This document shows positions 18,190-27,319 of a stretch of 64,000 bases of DNA, piece after piece. Both the position numbers and the translations under genes were made by a program. Under the pieces are notes generated by a model, which was not told the DNA's origin, made no database searches, and saw only the letters and a program-made list of their open reading frames with translations. The DNA lies in the NCBI GenBank assembly GCA_021819085.1, contig JAKASJ010000007.1, positions 50,215-114,214 on the forward strand, given 5' to 3'. Position 1 is the first letter of the stretch. Every line of letters starts with the position of its first letter. The DNA is from Pseudomonadota bacterium. Its GTDB lineage: Bacteria > Pseudomonadota > Gammaproteobacteria > Acidiferrobacterales > UBA6901.

Positions 18190-19865
18190 ACCCACCTCGA
18201 CCACACGTTCAGTCGTTGCGACAGACCGAGCACTGTCCTGGTCAGCCAGGCGTAGACGTCGGCCACATAGAACTCGCGCGAGATCAGCGAGTAGAACGCG
18301 AGTCGCAGCGCCGAGGGGCGGACGTCCTCCTTGCCGCCCTTGGCGTTTGTGTAGTAGACGGCAAGCCAGCCCGCAACGATTGCGACAGTGAGGATCCCGA
18401 CCAGGATCTCGAAGGTGACGAGCGGGATGCCGGCCGCGGCGAAGATGTGCTCGCTCAACGTGCGGTCCGGATACAGGAACAGATCGAAGGCGTGCGCGAT
18501 CACCGTGTAGCCGGCCACCACGACGACCAGAGACAGAATGATCATGGCCATCGTCCGCCACGGGCTCTCGGCGCGCAGCCGATAGGTCGCAAACAGCAGT
18601 TGCGCGCCGGTGACCCACCCGAAAAACAGCAGGATGACCGCGCCCTGCTGGCCAACGAAATTACCGCCCACGAGCCAATGCGACAGACCGAGCACCGTCA
18701 CCGGCACCACTACGGTGATGATCGCGGCCGCTAGCCACGGCAGGCGCGAGGCGATCGGCCGGCGTTCCACCACGAAGGTATAGACGTCGTCGTGAGGAAC
18801 GCCGTCGTGTTTGCGCGCGTCGCCGATCACACCGCCCGCGCTCAGGAACAGCGTGCCCTTGAACAGACCGTGCGCGATCAGATGGTAGATGGCCAGCGAA
18901 AAGGCACCAACGCCGCATTCGACGAACATGAAGCCCATCTGACCCATGGTCGAATAACCCAAGGCCTTCTTGATGTCGTTCTGCGTCAGCATCAGGACCG
19001 AACCGAGGATGGCGGTGACCAGGCCTACCGCGAACACCAGATGCAGCACGTCGCCCGCGTGCACGAACACCGGCGCGAAACGATTCATGATGAAGCCGCC
19101 GGCATTGACGATGCCAGCGTGCATCAGCGCCGACACCGGAGTCGGGCCTTCCATGGAGTAGGGCAGCCAGGTGTGCAGCGGGAACTGCGCAGAACGCGCG
19201 AAGCCGGCGAGCGCGATCAGCAGACCGACCGTCGTCATGAGCGGCAGGCCGAAGGCGGTGTGGGTGCCGGGCGCCGCGGCGATGCGTTCGAACAGCAGCG
19301 GCAGCGACAACGTGCCGTAGGCCCGGGCCAACAGCACCGCGGCGAGAATCAGCGGCAGGTCGCCGAGGCGGTAGGTGAAGAACGTCCAGAAAGCGTAGCG
19401 CTGCGCAGCCGCGCGCCGTGTGTCGTGACCGAGCAGGAAATACAGCAGCACCCCGATCAGATGCCAGGCCACCAGCAGCGTGATCAGATCGCCCGCGGTC
19501 ACCATCAGCAGGATGGCCGCGGCCATCAGATCCAGCAGAAGATAAAAACGGGCGTAGCCGGATTCCTCCGCCATGTAGCGCGCGGAATAGACGTGCACGA
19601 CCAGACTGATGCTGGCGACGGCGAGCGCCATGATGCAGGAGAGCGGATCGAGATACAGGCTGCCCCACTTGGCGCCGAGCCATACCTGCGTCGGCTGCGG
19701 GTCATGGAGATACAGCGCGAGCGCAGTGGCGGCGAGCAGCAGCGTGAGGCTGGAGAAGCCGATGCTGACGCGCGCCACGCGGCGGCGTTGCCTGCCGGCA
19801 AGCAGCGCGATGATCACGGCCGAAAGCAACGGTACGGCCGGAAGCAGGATGGTCAGTTTGTCCAT
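18186..19865 (-). CDS. dabB: DabB, NuoL-like proton channel subunit of the DAB pump
   Basis: The protein has 559 residues and starts at ATG 19865 behind GAGGGA. About 14 membrane helices belong to the proton antiporter M family shared with NuoL/MrpA. Landmarks are RFYLLLDLMAAAILLMV, HTWLPYSMEGPTPVSALMHA (broken helix with lysine- and glutamate-type proton path residues nearby) and NDIKKALGYSTMGQMGFM. In DAB pumps this subunit conducts cations and supplies the energy that makes DabA hydration unidirectional. It is the first gene of a leftward operon (dabB, membrane subunit, dabA, PII-like), divergent from the RuBisCO operon. Confidence 0.92.
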   Translation of the reverse strand: MDKLTILLPAVPLLSAVIIALLAGRQRRRVARVSIGFSSLTLLLAATALALYLHDPQPTQVWLGAKWGSLYLDPLSCIMALAVASISLVVHVYSARYMAEESGYARFYLLLDLMAAAILLMVTAGDLITLLVAWHLIGVLLYFLLGHDTRRAAAQRYAFWTFFTYRLGDLPLILAAVLLARAYGTLSLPLLFERIAAAPGTHTAFGLPLMTTVGLLIALAGFARSAQFPLHTWLPYSMEGPTPVSALMHAGIVNAGGFIMNRFAPVFVHAGDVLHLVFAVGLVTAILGSVLMLTQNDIKKALGYSTMGQMGFMFVECGVGAFSLAIYHLIAHGLFKGTLFLSAGGVIGDARKHDGVPHDDVYTFVVERRPIASRLPWLAAAIITVVVPVTVLGLSHWLVGGNFVGQQGAVILLFFGWVTGAQLLFATYRLRAESPWRTMAMIILSLVVVVAGYTVIAHAFDLFLYPDRTLSEHIFAAAGIPLVTFEILVGILTVAIVAGWLAVYYTNAKGGKEDVRPSALRLAFYSLISREFYVADVYAWLTRTVLGLSQRLNVWSRWV

Positions 19866-20499
19866 TTCGTCAAATTCCCTCGATTCCGGTCAGCGCCGCA
19901 GTGCCGCAAGAAATCAGGATTCTCCGCAGGCAATGCTGCATGGCCTGGGTACGGAATGCCGAGTCTGCGGACGCGTGCATCGGCACGCGCGGAGCTTCGT
20001 CGAATGAGGCCGAACGATAGGCGGTGCGAGCGCTGGCAGGAAATAGAAATTCGCGATTGCTCCGATCTACGCACGTCTATACGTGCATCAGGCATCGATG
20101 GGAACAGGTGCAGTCTCTCTTTCCTCTGATTTCGTCTGGATGATTCAACCGCAGAAGCGCAGAGAAAATCCTGCGAAGATTCAACGCCGAGAACCTCCGC
20201 GTCTCCGCGTCTTTGTAATGCAAACTCATGATCCAGAGGTTCCCTGGGAACGCGGTTCACACACCGTGCCTTGCGGGCGGCGCGAGAAGATCTATAGGTC
20301 GCATTTCAAAAATCTATTTCTCCATGCATCGGTCGCCGTTTATTGTCTGCACCACAATAGAACCCGATGTCGCACAGGCGACGACACAGGCAGGACGACG
20401 CGAGTGTGGTGGCGCCGAGAGTTATGAGCCGGTGGTGAGCGAATCTGAAATTCACCGGGCTATGAAACGGTTCAACTTAAATTTATTGCAGGAGCGAAC
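19866..20499. promoter_or_regulatory. Divergent control region between dabB and cbbL
   Basis: This 634-base gene-free region should hold promoters for both the DAB and the carboxysome operons. Near cbbL, about 20445-20457, an imperfect inverted repeat GAAT-N5-ATTC lies inside GTGAG...TCAC. It has the size and AT-rich half-sites of a LysR (CbbR, T-N11-A) site, but this is only a candidate. A ribosome site (CAGGAG) precedes the cbbL ATG. I cannot place -35/-10 boxes with confidence. Confidence 0.5.
20149..20215. repeat. Imperfect inverted repeat of CGCAGA/TCTGCG type
   Basis: A left arm CGCAGAAGCGCAGAG and a right arm CTCCGCGTCTCCGCG can fold on each other with a few mismatches around an A-rich middle. 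It resembles dispersed non-coding repeats seen in many environmental bacterial genomes. It lies in the dabB-cbbL control region, so it could also act as an RNA structure in the leader. Confidence 0.35.
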
Positions 20500-21921
20500 A
20501 TGGCTGAGAAGATCTACCAAGCAGGCGTCAAAGAATACCGCAAGACCTACTGGACACCGGACTACGTGCCGCTCGACACCGACCTGTTGGCGTGCTTCAA
20601 GGTTGTAGCACAGTCCGGCGTGCCGCCGGAAGAAGCGGCGGCCGCGGTCGCGGCCGAGTCGTCCACCGGCACCTGGACCACGGTGTGGACCGACCTGCTG
20701 ACCGACCTCGATTACTACAAGGGTCGCGCCTACCGTATCGAACCGGTGCCCGGCGATTCGAGCGCCTTCTATGCCTTCGTGGCCTATCCCATCGACCTGT
20801 TCGAGGAAGGCTCGGTGGTGAACGTACTGACCTCCCTCGTCGGCAATGTGTTCGGCTTCAAGGCGATCCGCAGCCTGCGTCTCGAGGACATCCGCTTCCC
20901 GATCGCCTACGTCAAGACCTGCGGCGGACCGCCGAATGGCATCCAGGTCGAGCGCGACCGCCTCAACAAGTATGGCCGCCCAATGCTCGGCTGTACCATC
21001 AAGCCGAAGCTAGGTCTGTCGGCCAAAAACTACGGCCGCGCCGTGTACGAATGCCTGCGCGGTGGCCTCGACTTCACCAAGGACGACGAAAACATCAACT
21101 CGCAGCCGTTCATGCGCTGGCGCCATCGTTTCGAGTTCGTGATGGAGGCCGTGCACAAGGCCGAGGCCGAGACCGGCGAGCGCAAGGGCCACTATCTCAA
21201 CGTCACCGCGCCCACGTGCGAGGACATGCTGGAACGTGCCGAGTTTGCGAAGAGTCTGGGCGCGCCCATCATCATGCACGATTTCCTGACAGGTGGCTTC
21301 ACGGCTAACACCTCGCTGGCCAACTGGTGCCGCAAGAACGGCGTGCTGCTGCACATCCACCGCGCGATGCACGCGGTGCTCGACCGCAACCCGTACCACG
21401 GCATCCACTTCCGCGTACTGACCAAGTGCCTGCGTCTCTCGGGCGGCGACCATCTGCACTCCGGTACCGTCGTGGGAAAACTCGAAGGCGACCGCGAGGC
21501 GACCATCGGCTGGATCGATCTGATGCGCGAGTCATTCGTGCCGGAGAGCCGCGGCCGCGGCATCTTCTTCGATCAGGATTGGGGTTCCATGCCGGGCGTG
21601 ATACCGGTGGCCTCCGGCGGCATCCATGTGTGGCACATGCCCGCCCTGGTCACCATCTTCGGCGACGACTCATGCTTGCAGTTCGGTGGCGGCACGCTCG
21701 GCCATCCGTGGGGTAACGCCGCGGGTGCGGCGGCCAACCGCGTCGCCGTCGAGGCCTGCGTCGATGCACGCAATCAGGGTCGTTCCGTCGAACGCGAAGG
21801 ACGCGAGATCCTGACCGAGGCGGCGCAGTCGAGCCCTGAGCTCAAGATCGCCATGGATACGTGGAAGGAGATCAAGTTCGAGTTTGACACTGTCGACAAG
21901 CTCGACGTGCAGAAGCGCTGA
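20500..21921 (+). CDS. cbbL: RuBisCO large subunit, form IA
   Basis: The protein has 473 residues, the usual form I length, with a GGAG site before the ATG. It has [15 protein letters not shown] (active-site lysine loop), [11 protein letters not shown] with the carbamylated lysine, [12 protein letters not shown], the loop-6 region around [11 protein letters not shown], and [19 protein letters not shown]. The enzyme carboxylates ribulose-1,5-bisphosphate inside the carboxysome. It is the first gene of the operon with cbbS and cso genes directly downstream, which identifies it as the carboxysomal IA(c) type. Confidence 0.99.
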   Translation: MAEKIYQAGVKEYRKTYWTPDYVPLDTDLLACFKVVAQSGVPPEEAAAAVAAESSTGTWTTVWTDLLTDLDYYKGRAYRIEPVPGDSSAFYAFVAYPIDLFEEGSVVNVLTSLVGNVFGFKAIRSLRLEDIRFPIAYVKTCGGPPNGIQVERDRLNKYGRPMLGCTIKPKLGLSAKNYGRAVYECLRGGLDFTKDDENINSQPFMRWRHRFEFVMEAVHKAEAETGERKGHYLNVTAPTCEDMLERAEFAKSLGAPIIMHDFLTGGFTANTSLANWCRKNGVLLHIHRAMHAVLDRNPYHGIHFRVLTKCLRLSGGDHLHSGTVVGKLEGDREATIGWIDLMRESFVPESRGRGIFFDQDWGSMPGVIPVASGGIHVWHMPALVTIFGDDSCLQFGGGTLGHPWGNAAGAAANRVAVEACVDARNQGRSVEREGREILTEAAQSSPELKIAMDTWKEIKFEFDTVDKLDVQKR

Positions 21922-21962
21922 GCGCAGTCATTCACTGAACATATTTTTAAGGAGTCACGACC

Positions 21963-22304
21963 ATGCCAGAAGTTCAACCGTACAAGGCTACAGAACGCAG
22001 GGGAGAAACCTTTTCCTATCTGCCGCCGCTGTCGCCGGACAAGATCCGCGGGCAGATCCAGTACCTCGTGAGCCAGGGCTGGAACCCGTCGATCGAGCAC
22101 ACCGAGCCGGAGAAGTCGTTCTCGCACTACTGGTACATGTGGAAGCTGCCGTTCTTCGGCGAGACCTCGGTCGAGAAGATCCTGGCCGAAATCGAGGCCT
22201 GCCATCGTGCCAACCCGGGCCACCACGTGCGGCTCGTCGGGTACGACAACTACACCCAGAGCATGGGTACGGCGTTCATCGTCTACCGCGCCGGTGGCCG
22301 CTAA
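21963..22304 (+). CDS. cbbS: RuBisCO small subunit, form IA
   Basis: The protein has 113 residues, starting 41 bases after cbbL behind AAGGAG. It has the small-subunit pattern [31 protein letters not shown] and [11 protein letters not shown], and lacks the longer beta-hairpin of form IB. Eight copies complete the L8S8 holoenzyme, and together with CbbL it forms the binding site for CsoS2 N-peptides, encoded next. Confidence 0.98.
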   Translation: MPEVQPYKATERRGETFSYLPPLSPDKIRGQIQYLVSQGWNPSIEHTEPEKSFSHYWYMWKLPFFGETSVEKILAEIEACHRANPGHHVRLVGYDNYTQSMGTAFIVYRAGGR

Positions 22305-22387
22305 AGGAAGGCGGAATGCAACACGCACTGACGCAGGACGACGCGTGCGTGGCGTTGAACGTGATGTGATTGATTGAGGATGACTGT

Positions 22388-24412
22388 ATGAACACGTCTA
22401 CAGCGATCATGGCCGAGGGCGGGCGCGACGCCTCGCGAGTGCGCCGTGCGCAGCTCGCGCAGGGCAAGGCTGCGTTGCCGCCCCCGAGCGAGCGCCGGCG
22501 TACAGGCGAGCGCAGTGCCAGTGTGATACCCGTGCCGAACTTCGCGTCCGCAGCGGCGCCCACCGTGCAGGCTCCCGCAGCGGTGAGCGCGATACCGGTG
22601 CCAGCGGCGTTCACGCCGGCGCCTGCCGTATCCGCGCCTAGCCGCGGCGTCTCCGGCCGCGATTTGTCGCGTGTGCGGCGCCAGGCGATGGCGCAGGGCA
22701 AGACCGCTGTGCGCCAGCTGATGGGTTTCATGCCCCCAGTCTCCGCGGCCCCGGGCGCCGCGCCCGCGTCCAGTGCAGTCAGCGGCGCGGTCTGTGCGAC
22801 TAGCGGTGTATCGCAGGCGGTGCCCGCGGCCGGTTCCGCGCGCACGGCCGCGCAGGCGATGCGCGCGGCACAGGCACGCTATGGCCGCGGCGATCAGCCG
22901 GCGCCGCGCCCGAGCGCGCACGTGCGCAAAGCGAGTCAGCTCAATTACGCACCCAAGGTCACGACCAGCGAGACCTACGCAGGCGGCAAAGTGACCGGCG
23001 TGCGTATCGGTCGCGGTATGAATGTAACTGGCGACGAGCGCGGTTCATCCCTCCAGGTGACCGGCTCGCAGTATATCGGCAAGGAGACCGGTTTTCAGCC
23101 GCGCGAGGGCGGGATCAAGGTGGGCGCTTCGCGCACAACCGGCGGCCTGATGGTCACGGGTACACAAGTGCGCAGCAAGGTCTCCATTACCGGTGACGAA
23201 TACGGCAGCGGCGTGCGCATCACCGGCGAGGCCGATCAGGCGCTCGCTGACGATCTCCTCGATCGTCGCGAGTCCGGCGCGTACGCGAGCATGCAGTTCC
23301 AGCGTCAGCACAACCCGCACGGTCACACCGTGTTCGGCACCAACCTCGGTCGCTCGGCGAAGGCCGTGGGATCGCGCGAGCGCAGCCGCGAACGTGCCCT
23401 GGAATTCACCGACGGTGGTCTGCCGATCTCCGGCGCCGCCGTGGGTCGCAGCGCGAACGTGACCGGCGACGAGTCTGGCTCGTGCCGGCCCATTACGGGC
23501 GACCAGTACCTCATGCCGGCCGCGCGCCAGCCGCTGTGCGAAACTGGCAATAACGCCAATAACGCCGCGCGTGCCGGCCGGGCGTTCATGCGCAACGGTC
23601 GCGGCGATCCGGTCACCGGTGCCAAAGTCACCGAGTCCGAAACCTGGGCGCGCCAGCGCATCACCGGCGTGGACGTGGAGCACAACGATCACGTCACTGG
23701 TGATGAATACGGCGTGTGCAGCTCGATCACCGGCACACCGTACGTCGGCCCGAGTCAGTACGACGCGGCGTGCCCGGGTGGCGCGCCGGCGATGGCGCCA
23801 CCGACCGCGGGCAACCGCGTCACCGGCGACACCCCGCGCAACGTGCGGCAGGTCACTGGCACGCAGCGCGGCGGCGAGCGGCACATCACCGGCACACCGT
23901 ATTTTCGCGCCGATGTCGATGAAGGCCATGAAGCCGAACAGCTGCAACGCATCGAGAATATCAGCGGACGGTTTACCGTGCGCTCGCCGCAGCGCGAGGG
24001 CCAGCTGCGCGCCGGCGCGGTGGAGGCACCGACGGCCGAGTCCCGCATCACCGGAACCTTCACGGCGGGCGAGGGCAAGATCACCGGCAATCAGGAATTC
24101 CATTTCCAGCCGCGCCCGAAGGGCGAGCGCAGCACGGATAAGTCGCGCATCACCGGCGAGGGCCGCATCGAGGGGCCGGACATCACCGGCGGCGCCTGGG
24201 ACAGCAAGCCCAACGTCACCGGGACCGAGGACTACATCGCCGCCGAGCGCAATCCGAGCGAGCGCGCGGGCAAACCGCATGCCTTCGCCAGCGCCGGGCT
24301 GTTCAAGGGCAAGGGTGAGCACCGCACGCCGACGCATCACGTCACGGGCATGGTCGGCTGGTCGCCGAAGACCGCGGCCCGCGTCACGCTCTCGGGCGGT
24401 GCACAGGGCTGA
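22388..24412 (+). CDS. csoS2: CsoS2, carboxysome assembly scaffold
   Basis: The protein has 674 residues from ATG 22388, shorter than the 870-residue CsoS2 of Halothiobacillus. The disordered N-terminal region has two clear RuBisCO-binding peptides, RDASRVRRAQLAQGKAAL (about residues 13-30) and RDLSRVRRQAMAQGKTAV (about 90-107), and possibly a weaker third. The middle region (about 190-460) holds repeated shell-binding modules of the form KVTG...VTGDE.G...ITG..Y, some with cysteines. The C-terminal region has further ITG/VTG repeats and ends GMVGWSPKTAARVTLSG. It links RuBisCO to the CsoS1 shell. I saw no obvious programmed frameshift site. Confidence 0.95.
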   Translation: MNTSTAIMAEGGRDASRVRRAQLAQGKAALPPPSERRRTGERSASVIPVPNFASAAAPTVQAPAAVSAIPVPAAFTPAPAVSAPSRGVSGRDLSRVRRQAMAQGKTAVRQLMGFMPPVSAAPGAAPASSAVSGAVCATSGVSQAVPAAGSARTAAQAMRAAQARYGRGDQPAPRPSAHVRKASQLNYAPKVTTSETYAGGKVTGVRIGRGMNVTGDERGSSLQVTGSQYIGKETGFQPREGGIKVGASRTTGGLMVTGTQVRSKVSITGDEYGSGVRITGEADQALADDLLDRRESGAYASMQFQRQHNPHGHTVFGTNLGRSAKAVGSRERSRERALEFTDGGLPISGAAVGRSANVTGDESGSCRPITGDQYLMPAARQPLCETGNNANNAARAGRAFMRNGRGDPVTGAKVTESETWARQRITGVDVEHNDHVTGDEYGVCSSITGTPYVGPSQYDAACPGGAPAMAPPTAGNRVTGDTPRNVRQVTGTQRGGERHITGTPYFRADVDEGHEAEQLQRIENISGRFTVRSPQREGQLRAGAVEAPTAESRITGTFTAGEGKITGNQEFHFQPRPKGERSTDKSRITGEGRIEGPDITGGAWDSKPNVTGTEDYIAAERNPSERAGKPHAFASAGLFKGKGEHRTPTHHVTGMVGWSPKTAARVTLSGGAQG

Positions 24413-24434
24413 GAACGGATAGAGAAGCGATCAC

Positions 24435-26018
24435 GTGATTTCGTCAATACGCACACGGCGTCCGCATGCCGGCTGGACTTACAGTCCCGCCGCATATGAC
24501 GCTGCGCCGACGGTGACCGATCCGTATCTCGCGATGTTCGGACAGACGCCGGTGGCCACCGGCAGCGTCGCGCCGGCCGGCGCCCACCCGCTGTACGATG
24601 CGGTGCACAATCGCCGCTTGCTCGAGCGCGAAAGCGAGATCACGGCGGCGTTCGCGGCCATCGAGCCCGTGCTGAAAGAAGCCGCGGCGCTTCAATACGA
24701 GAATGGCGCGGCTGATCGTATCCAGCAGCTCGTGCGTGCTCGTCTTGGTTTCGAGTTGCCAGCCTCCTGTCTGCAATCGAGCTGGGTGAAGCCGCTCAAC
24801 ATGCGCGGCTTGTACGCCTACAGCGTGTTCCAGACCTTCCGCCAGCTCGCCGATCGCAACTTCGACCGTAGCTTTGCCGACTTCTCGGAAGGCGAGCCAG
24901 CGGACGAGGTAATTCGCAAGTGGGGCTTCCACGCAATCGACATCACGCCCTGCGCCGACGGGCGATTGAGCGGCGTGGTGGATTACATCCTGCGCGTGCC
25001 GCCAGCGGTGGTCGTGCACCGCAAATCGTTCGCCGGCGGCATGTTCGACGTCGAGGAGAGCGTGCGCTGCTGGGAGCAGATCGAGCTGCGCCGGCACCGT
25101 GAGGGCTGGCCGAACGCCGCCAGCGCGCCTACGCGCTATCTCAAGATCGGCGTGTTTCACTTCAGCAGCTCGCACCCAAACCACGAGGGATGCGCGGCGC
25201 ACGGCAGCGACGAGCGCAAGGCTGCGCAGGCGCTGCTCGAGCGCCTGAACGACTTCGCGCGCGCGATCGAGAACAGCCACTGCTGCGGCGCCTCGGTCGC
25301 GACGCTGCTCATCGGTGTCGATACCGACACGGACACGATCAAGGTGCACGTGCCGGACGCGCGCGGCGAGACCAGTCTGACACGCTATATCGACAACCGG
25401 ATGCTGTTCGAGCGCACCGCGAACCTCGCGCGCGACGAAGCCAAGGAGGCGATTCGCCTCGCCGTTGCCGAGTGCGCGGACGTGTCGCCGGACGATGCGG
25501 TGACCGAGGGCATGCGCTGGTTCTGCGCCTATCTCCTCAAGAACAACATGGCGCAGATCGACTACGTGCGCGCCTATCACGACGGCTGCTACGCGGACCT
25601 CGGTCACACTGAGCGCTTCATCACCGTCGGCGACAGCTTCGACGACGTGCAGATGCGCAATCTCTCCTACCAGGCACAGATGGAAACGATCGAGGAGGGC
25701 GCGGCCGACATGGACGTGGGCATCAAGATTTTCCGGACGGTGAACATGGCGCACGACCTGCCCATCCCGGCTTTCATCCATTTCCGCTACGACGGACAGG
25801 TGCCGGGCGCGCGCGATCGCGCGCTGGCGCGCTGCCGACGGCTCACGCGCGCGATCGAGGTGCGCTACCCGGAACTCGTGCGCGAGGGCTGGCTTTATAC
25901 GTATGGGACGGTCAAGGACCTTGTGCCGGGCAGCAAGCTCGAGGATATCGACGTGCAGACGGCGCCGGACGGTCAGCGGCATGCCTGCGGTTGCAACAAA
26001 TCGGAGTCAAGACAATGA
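24435..26018 (+). CDS. csoSCA: CsoSCA, carboxysomal carbonic anhydrase
   Basis: The protein has 527 residues with a GTG start at 24435. The active site of this beta-related enzyme is complete: DITPCADGRLSG supplies the zinc Cys and the Asp-Arg pair, GCAAHGSDERKAAQ supplies the zinc His, and ENSHCCGASVATLL supplies the second Cys. It sits on the inner shell face and turns imported bicarbonate into CO2 for RuBisCO. Its stop overlaps the csoS4A start (ATGA). Confidence 0.97.
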   Translation: MISSIRTRRPHAGWTYSPAAYDAAPTVTDPYLAMFGQTPVATGSVAPAGAHPLYDAVHNRRLLERESEITAAFAAIEPVLKEAAALQYENGAADRIQQLVRARLGFELPASCLQSSWVKPLNMRGLYAYSVFQTFRQLADRNFDRSFADFSEGEPADEVIRKWGFHAIDITPCADGRLSGVVDYILRVPPAVVVHRKSFAGGMFDVEESVRCWEQIELRRHREGWPNAASAPTRYLKIGVFHFSSSHPNHEGCAAHGSDERKAAQALLERLNDFARAIENSHCCGASVATLLIGVDTDTDTIKVHVPDARGETSLTRYIDNRMLFERTANLARDEAKEAIRLAVAECADVSPDDAVTEGMRWFCAYLLKNNMAQIDYVRAYHDGCYADLGHTERFITVGDSFDDVQMRNLSYQAQMETIEEGAADMDVGIKIFRTVNMAHDLPIPAFIHFRYDGQVPGARDRALARCRRLTRAIEVRYPELVREGWLYTYGTVKDLVPGSKLEDIDVQTAPDGQRHACGCNKSESRQ

Positions 26019-26284
26019 AGATCTGTCAGGTTGAAAAGACGCTGGTGGCGACCGCGCGTATCGGCCAGCTCGGAAGCCGGCGGTTGCTGGTGGTCAAGGA
26101 GCGCGGCAGCAGCGGCAAGCAGGTGGCGGTCGACCCGGTGGGCTGCAAGCCCGGCGACTGGGTCATCGTAGTTGGCAGCTCGGCCGCGCGCACCGCCGCC
26201 GGCAGCAACGATTACCCGAGCGATTTCACCATCGTCGGTATCATCGATTATTGGGAAGAGGCGGAAAAGGAGATGAAGAAGTAA
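26015..26284 (+). CDS. csoS4A: CsoS4A, pentameric shell vertex protein
   Basis: The protein has 89 residues and starts at ATG 26015 inside the csoSCA stop. It has the EutN/CcmL-type fold: MKICQVEKTLVATARIG, LLVVKERG, VAVDPVGCKPGDWVIVVGSS and ARTAAG. Pentamers cap the 12 corners of the icosahedral carboxysome. The next gene is its paralogue, joined by a TAATG stop-start overlap. Confidence 0.96.
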   Translation: MKICQVEKTLVATARIGQLGSRRLLVVKERGSSGKQVAVDPVGCKPGDWVIVVGSSAARTAAGSNDYPSDFTIVGIIDYWEEAEKEMKK

Positions 26285-26544
26285 TGGAGATACATCGCGT
26301 CGTTCGCGATCTGGTGACGACCAAACGCAATTTCTGGTTGGCGGCGAAATCGCTGCGCGTGGTCGAGGACTACAAGGGCGACCTGAGCGTTGCCCTGGAT
26401 CCGATCGGCTGCAAGCCGGGCGATTTTGTCATCACGATCACGATCTCGGCGGCGCGCATTGCCGCCGGGAATCCGATGATCACCACCGACCTGACGATCG
26501 GCGGGATCATCGATCACTGGAGCGAGGAAGAGTGGCGCTCTTGA
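26284..26544 (+). CDS. csoS4B: CsoS4B, pentameric shell vertex protein
   Basis: The protein has 86 residues and overlaps csoS4A by one base (TAATG). It has the same vertex fold with the typical csoS4B variations: VTTKRNFWLAAKSLRVVED, LDPIGCKPGDFVITITIS and the C-terminal TIGGIIDHWSEEEW. A 17-codon relic of a second csoS4B with the same tail is found at 31341. Confidence 0.96.
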   Translation: MEIHRVVRDLVTTKRNFWLAAKSLRVVEDYKGDLSVALDPIGCKPGDFVITITISAARIAAGNPMITTDLTIGGIIDHWSEEEWRS

Positions 26545-26611
26545 CCAGGGCAGGCCGGAGAGCCGTTTTGTGGATTTTTCAACTATTGATTGGGATAACA
26601 GGAGACTGAAT

Positions 26612-26911
26612 ATGGCAAACGAAAAAATGGGCATTGCCCTGGGCATGATCGAGACCCGCGGTCTGGTGCCGGCGATTGAAGCCGCCGACGCGATGACCAA
26701 GGCCTCGGAAGTGCGCCTGATCGGCCGGCAATTCGTGGGCGGCGGCTACGTCACCGTGCTGGTGCGCGGCGAGACCGGCGCGGTCAATGCCGCAGTGCGC
26801 GCCGGCGCCGACGCCTGCGAACGCGTGGGCGATGGGCTGGCGGCGGCGCACATCATCGCGCGTCCGCATGCGGAAGTGGAAGGCGTCCTGCCGACCAGCC
26901 CGACGGTCTGA
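26612..26911 (+). CDS. csoS1: CsoS1-type hexameric shell protein, copy 1
   Basis: The protein has 99 residues from ATG 26612 behind AACAGGAG. It has the BMC fold: MGIALGMIETRGLVPAIEAA, FVGGGYVTVLVRGETGAV, and AAVRAGADACERV. Hexamers tile the shell facets and their central pores pass bicarbonate and sugar phosphates. Almost the whole gene is repeated without a mismatch in the next gene; only the last two codons differ (TV). Confidence 0.97.
   Translation: MANEKMGIALGMIETRGLVPAIEAADAMTKASEVRLIGRQFVGGGYVTVLVRGETGAVNAAVRAGADACERVGDGLAAAHIIARPHAEVEGVLPTSPTV
26617..26902 (+). repeat. 286-bp direct repeat, left copy (partner 26954-27239)
   Basis: The bases from AAACGAAAAAATGG in codon 2 to ACCAGCCCG near the end of csoS1 copy 1 recur at 26954-27239 with no difference that I can find. 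Codon-level identity including third positions means recent duplication or gene conversion, not selection on protein alone. Confidence 0.85.
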
Positions 26912-26948
26912 TTCACCGACGGTCTATTTTAGAGACAGGAGCAGCATC

Positions 26949-27284
26949 ATGGGAAACGAAAAAATGGGCATTGCCCTGGGCATGATCGAGACCCGCGGTC
27001 TGGTGCCGGCGATTGAAGCCGCCGACGCGATGACCAAGGCCTCGGAAGTGCGCCTGATCGGCCGGCAATTCGTGGGCGGCGGCTACGTCACCGTGCTGGT
27101 GCGCGGCGAGACCGGCGCGGTCAATGCCGCAGTGCGCGCCGGCGCCGACGCCTGCGAACGCGTGGGCGATGGGCTGGCGGCGGCGCACATCATCGCGCGT
27201 CCGCATGCGGAAGTGGAAGGCGTCCTGCCGACCAGCCCGGATGGCGGTGGCGGCGGTCGCGACAGTGATGTCAGCAAATCGTAG
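26949..27284 (+). CDS. csoS1: CsoS1-type hexameric shell protein, copy 2 with a longer tail
   Basis: The protein has 111 residues from ATG 26949. It is identical to copy 1 over residues 3-97 and then carries an extra tail, DGGGGGRDSDVSKS, of glycine, charged and serine residues. The tail could change shell packing or interactions. The identity at DNA level points to recent duplication or ongoing gene conversion. Confidence 0.96.
   Translation: MGNEKMGIALGMIETRGLVPAIEAADAMTKASEVRLIGRQFVGGGYVTVLVRGETGAVNAAVRAGADACERVGDGLAAAHIIARPHAEVEGVLPTSPDGGGGGRDSDVSKS
26954..27239 (+). repeat. 286-bp direct repeat, right copy
   Basis: This is the partner of 26617-26902, offset by 337 bases. Recombination between the copies would delete one csoS1 gene cleanly; the flanks differ. 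Confidence 0.85.
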
Positions 27285-27319
27285 GCCATGAACGGTGCCG
27301 TTTCACGGACGTGAAGACC

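Noticed and set aside
18190..18618. Longer start for the membrane protein between dabB and dabA
   Set aside because: The extension is a shadow of dabB; GTG 18189 overlaps the dabB stop, and membrane-protein character begins there.
23000..24400. Regular repeats in csoS2 as a possible tandem DNA repeat or CRISPR-like array
   Set aside because: The repeats are degenerate at DNA level and explained by the VTG/ITG protein modules; no conserved direct repeat with unique spacers exists anywhere in the window.
22276..25982. Minus-strand frames of up to 512 codons opposite csoS2 and csoSCA
   Set aside because: Antisense to highly conserved carboxysome genes, with low-complexity histidine- and arginine-rich translations.
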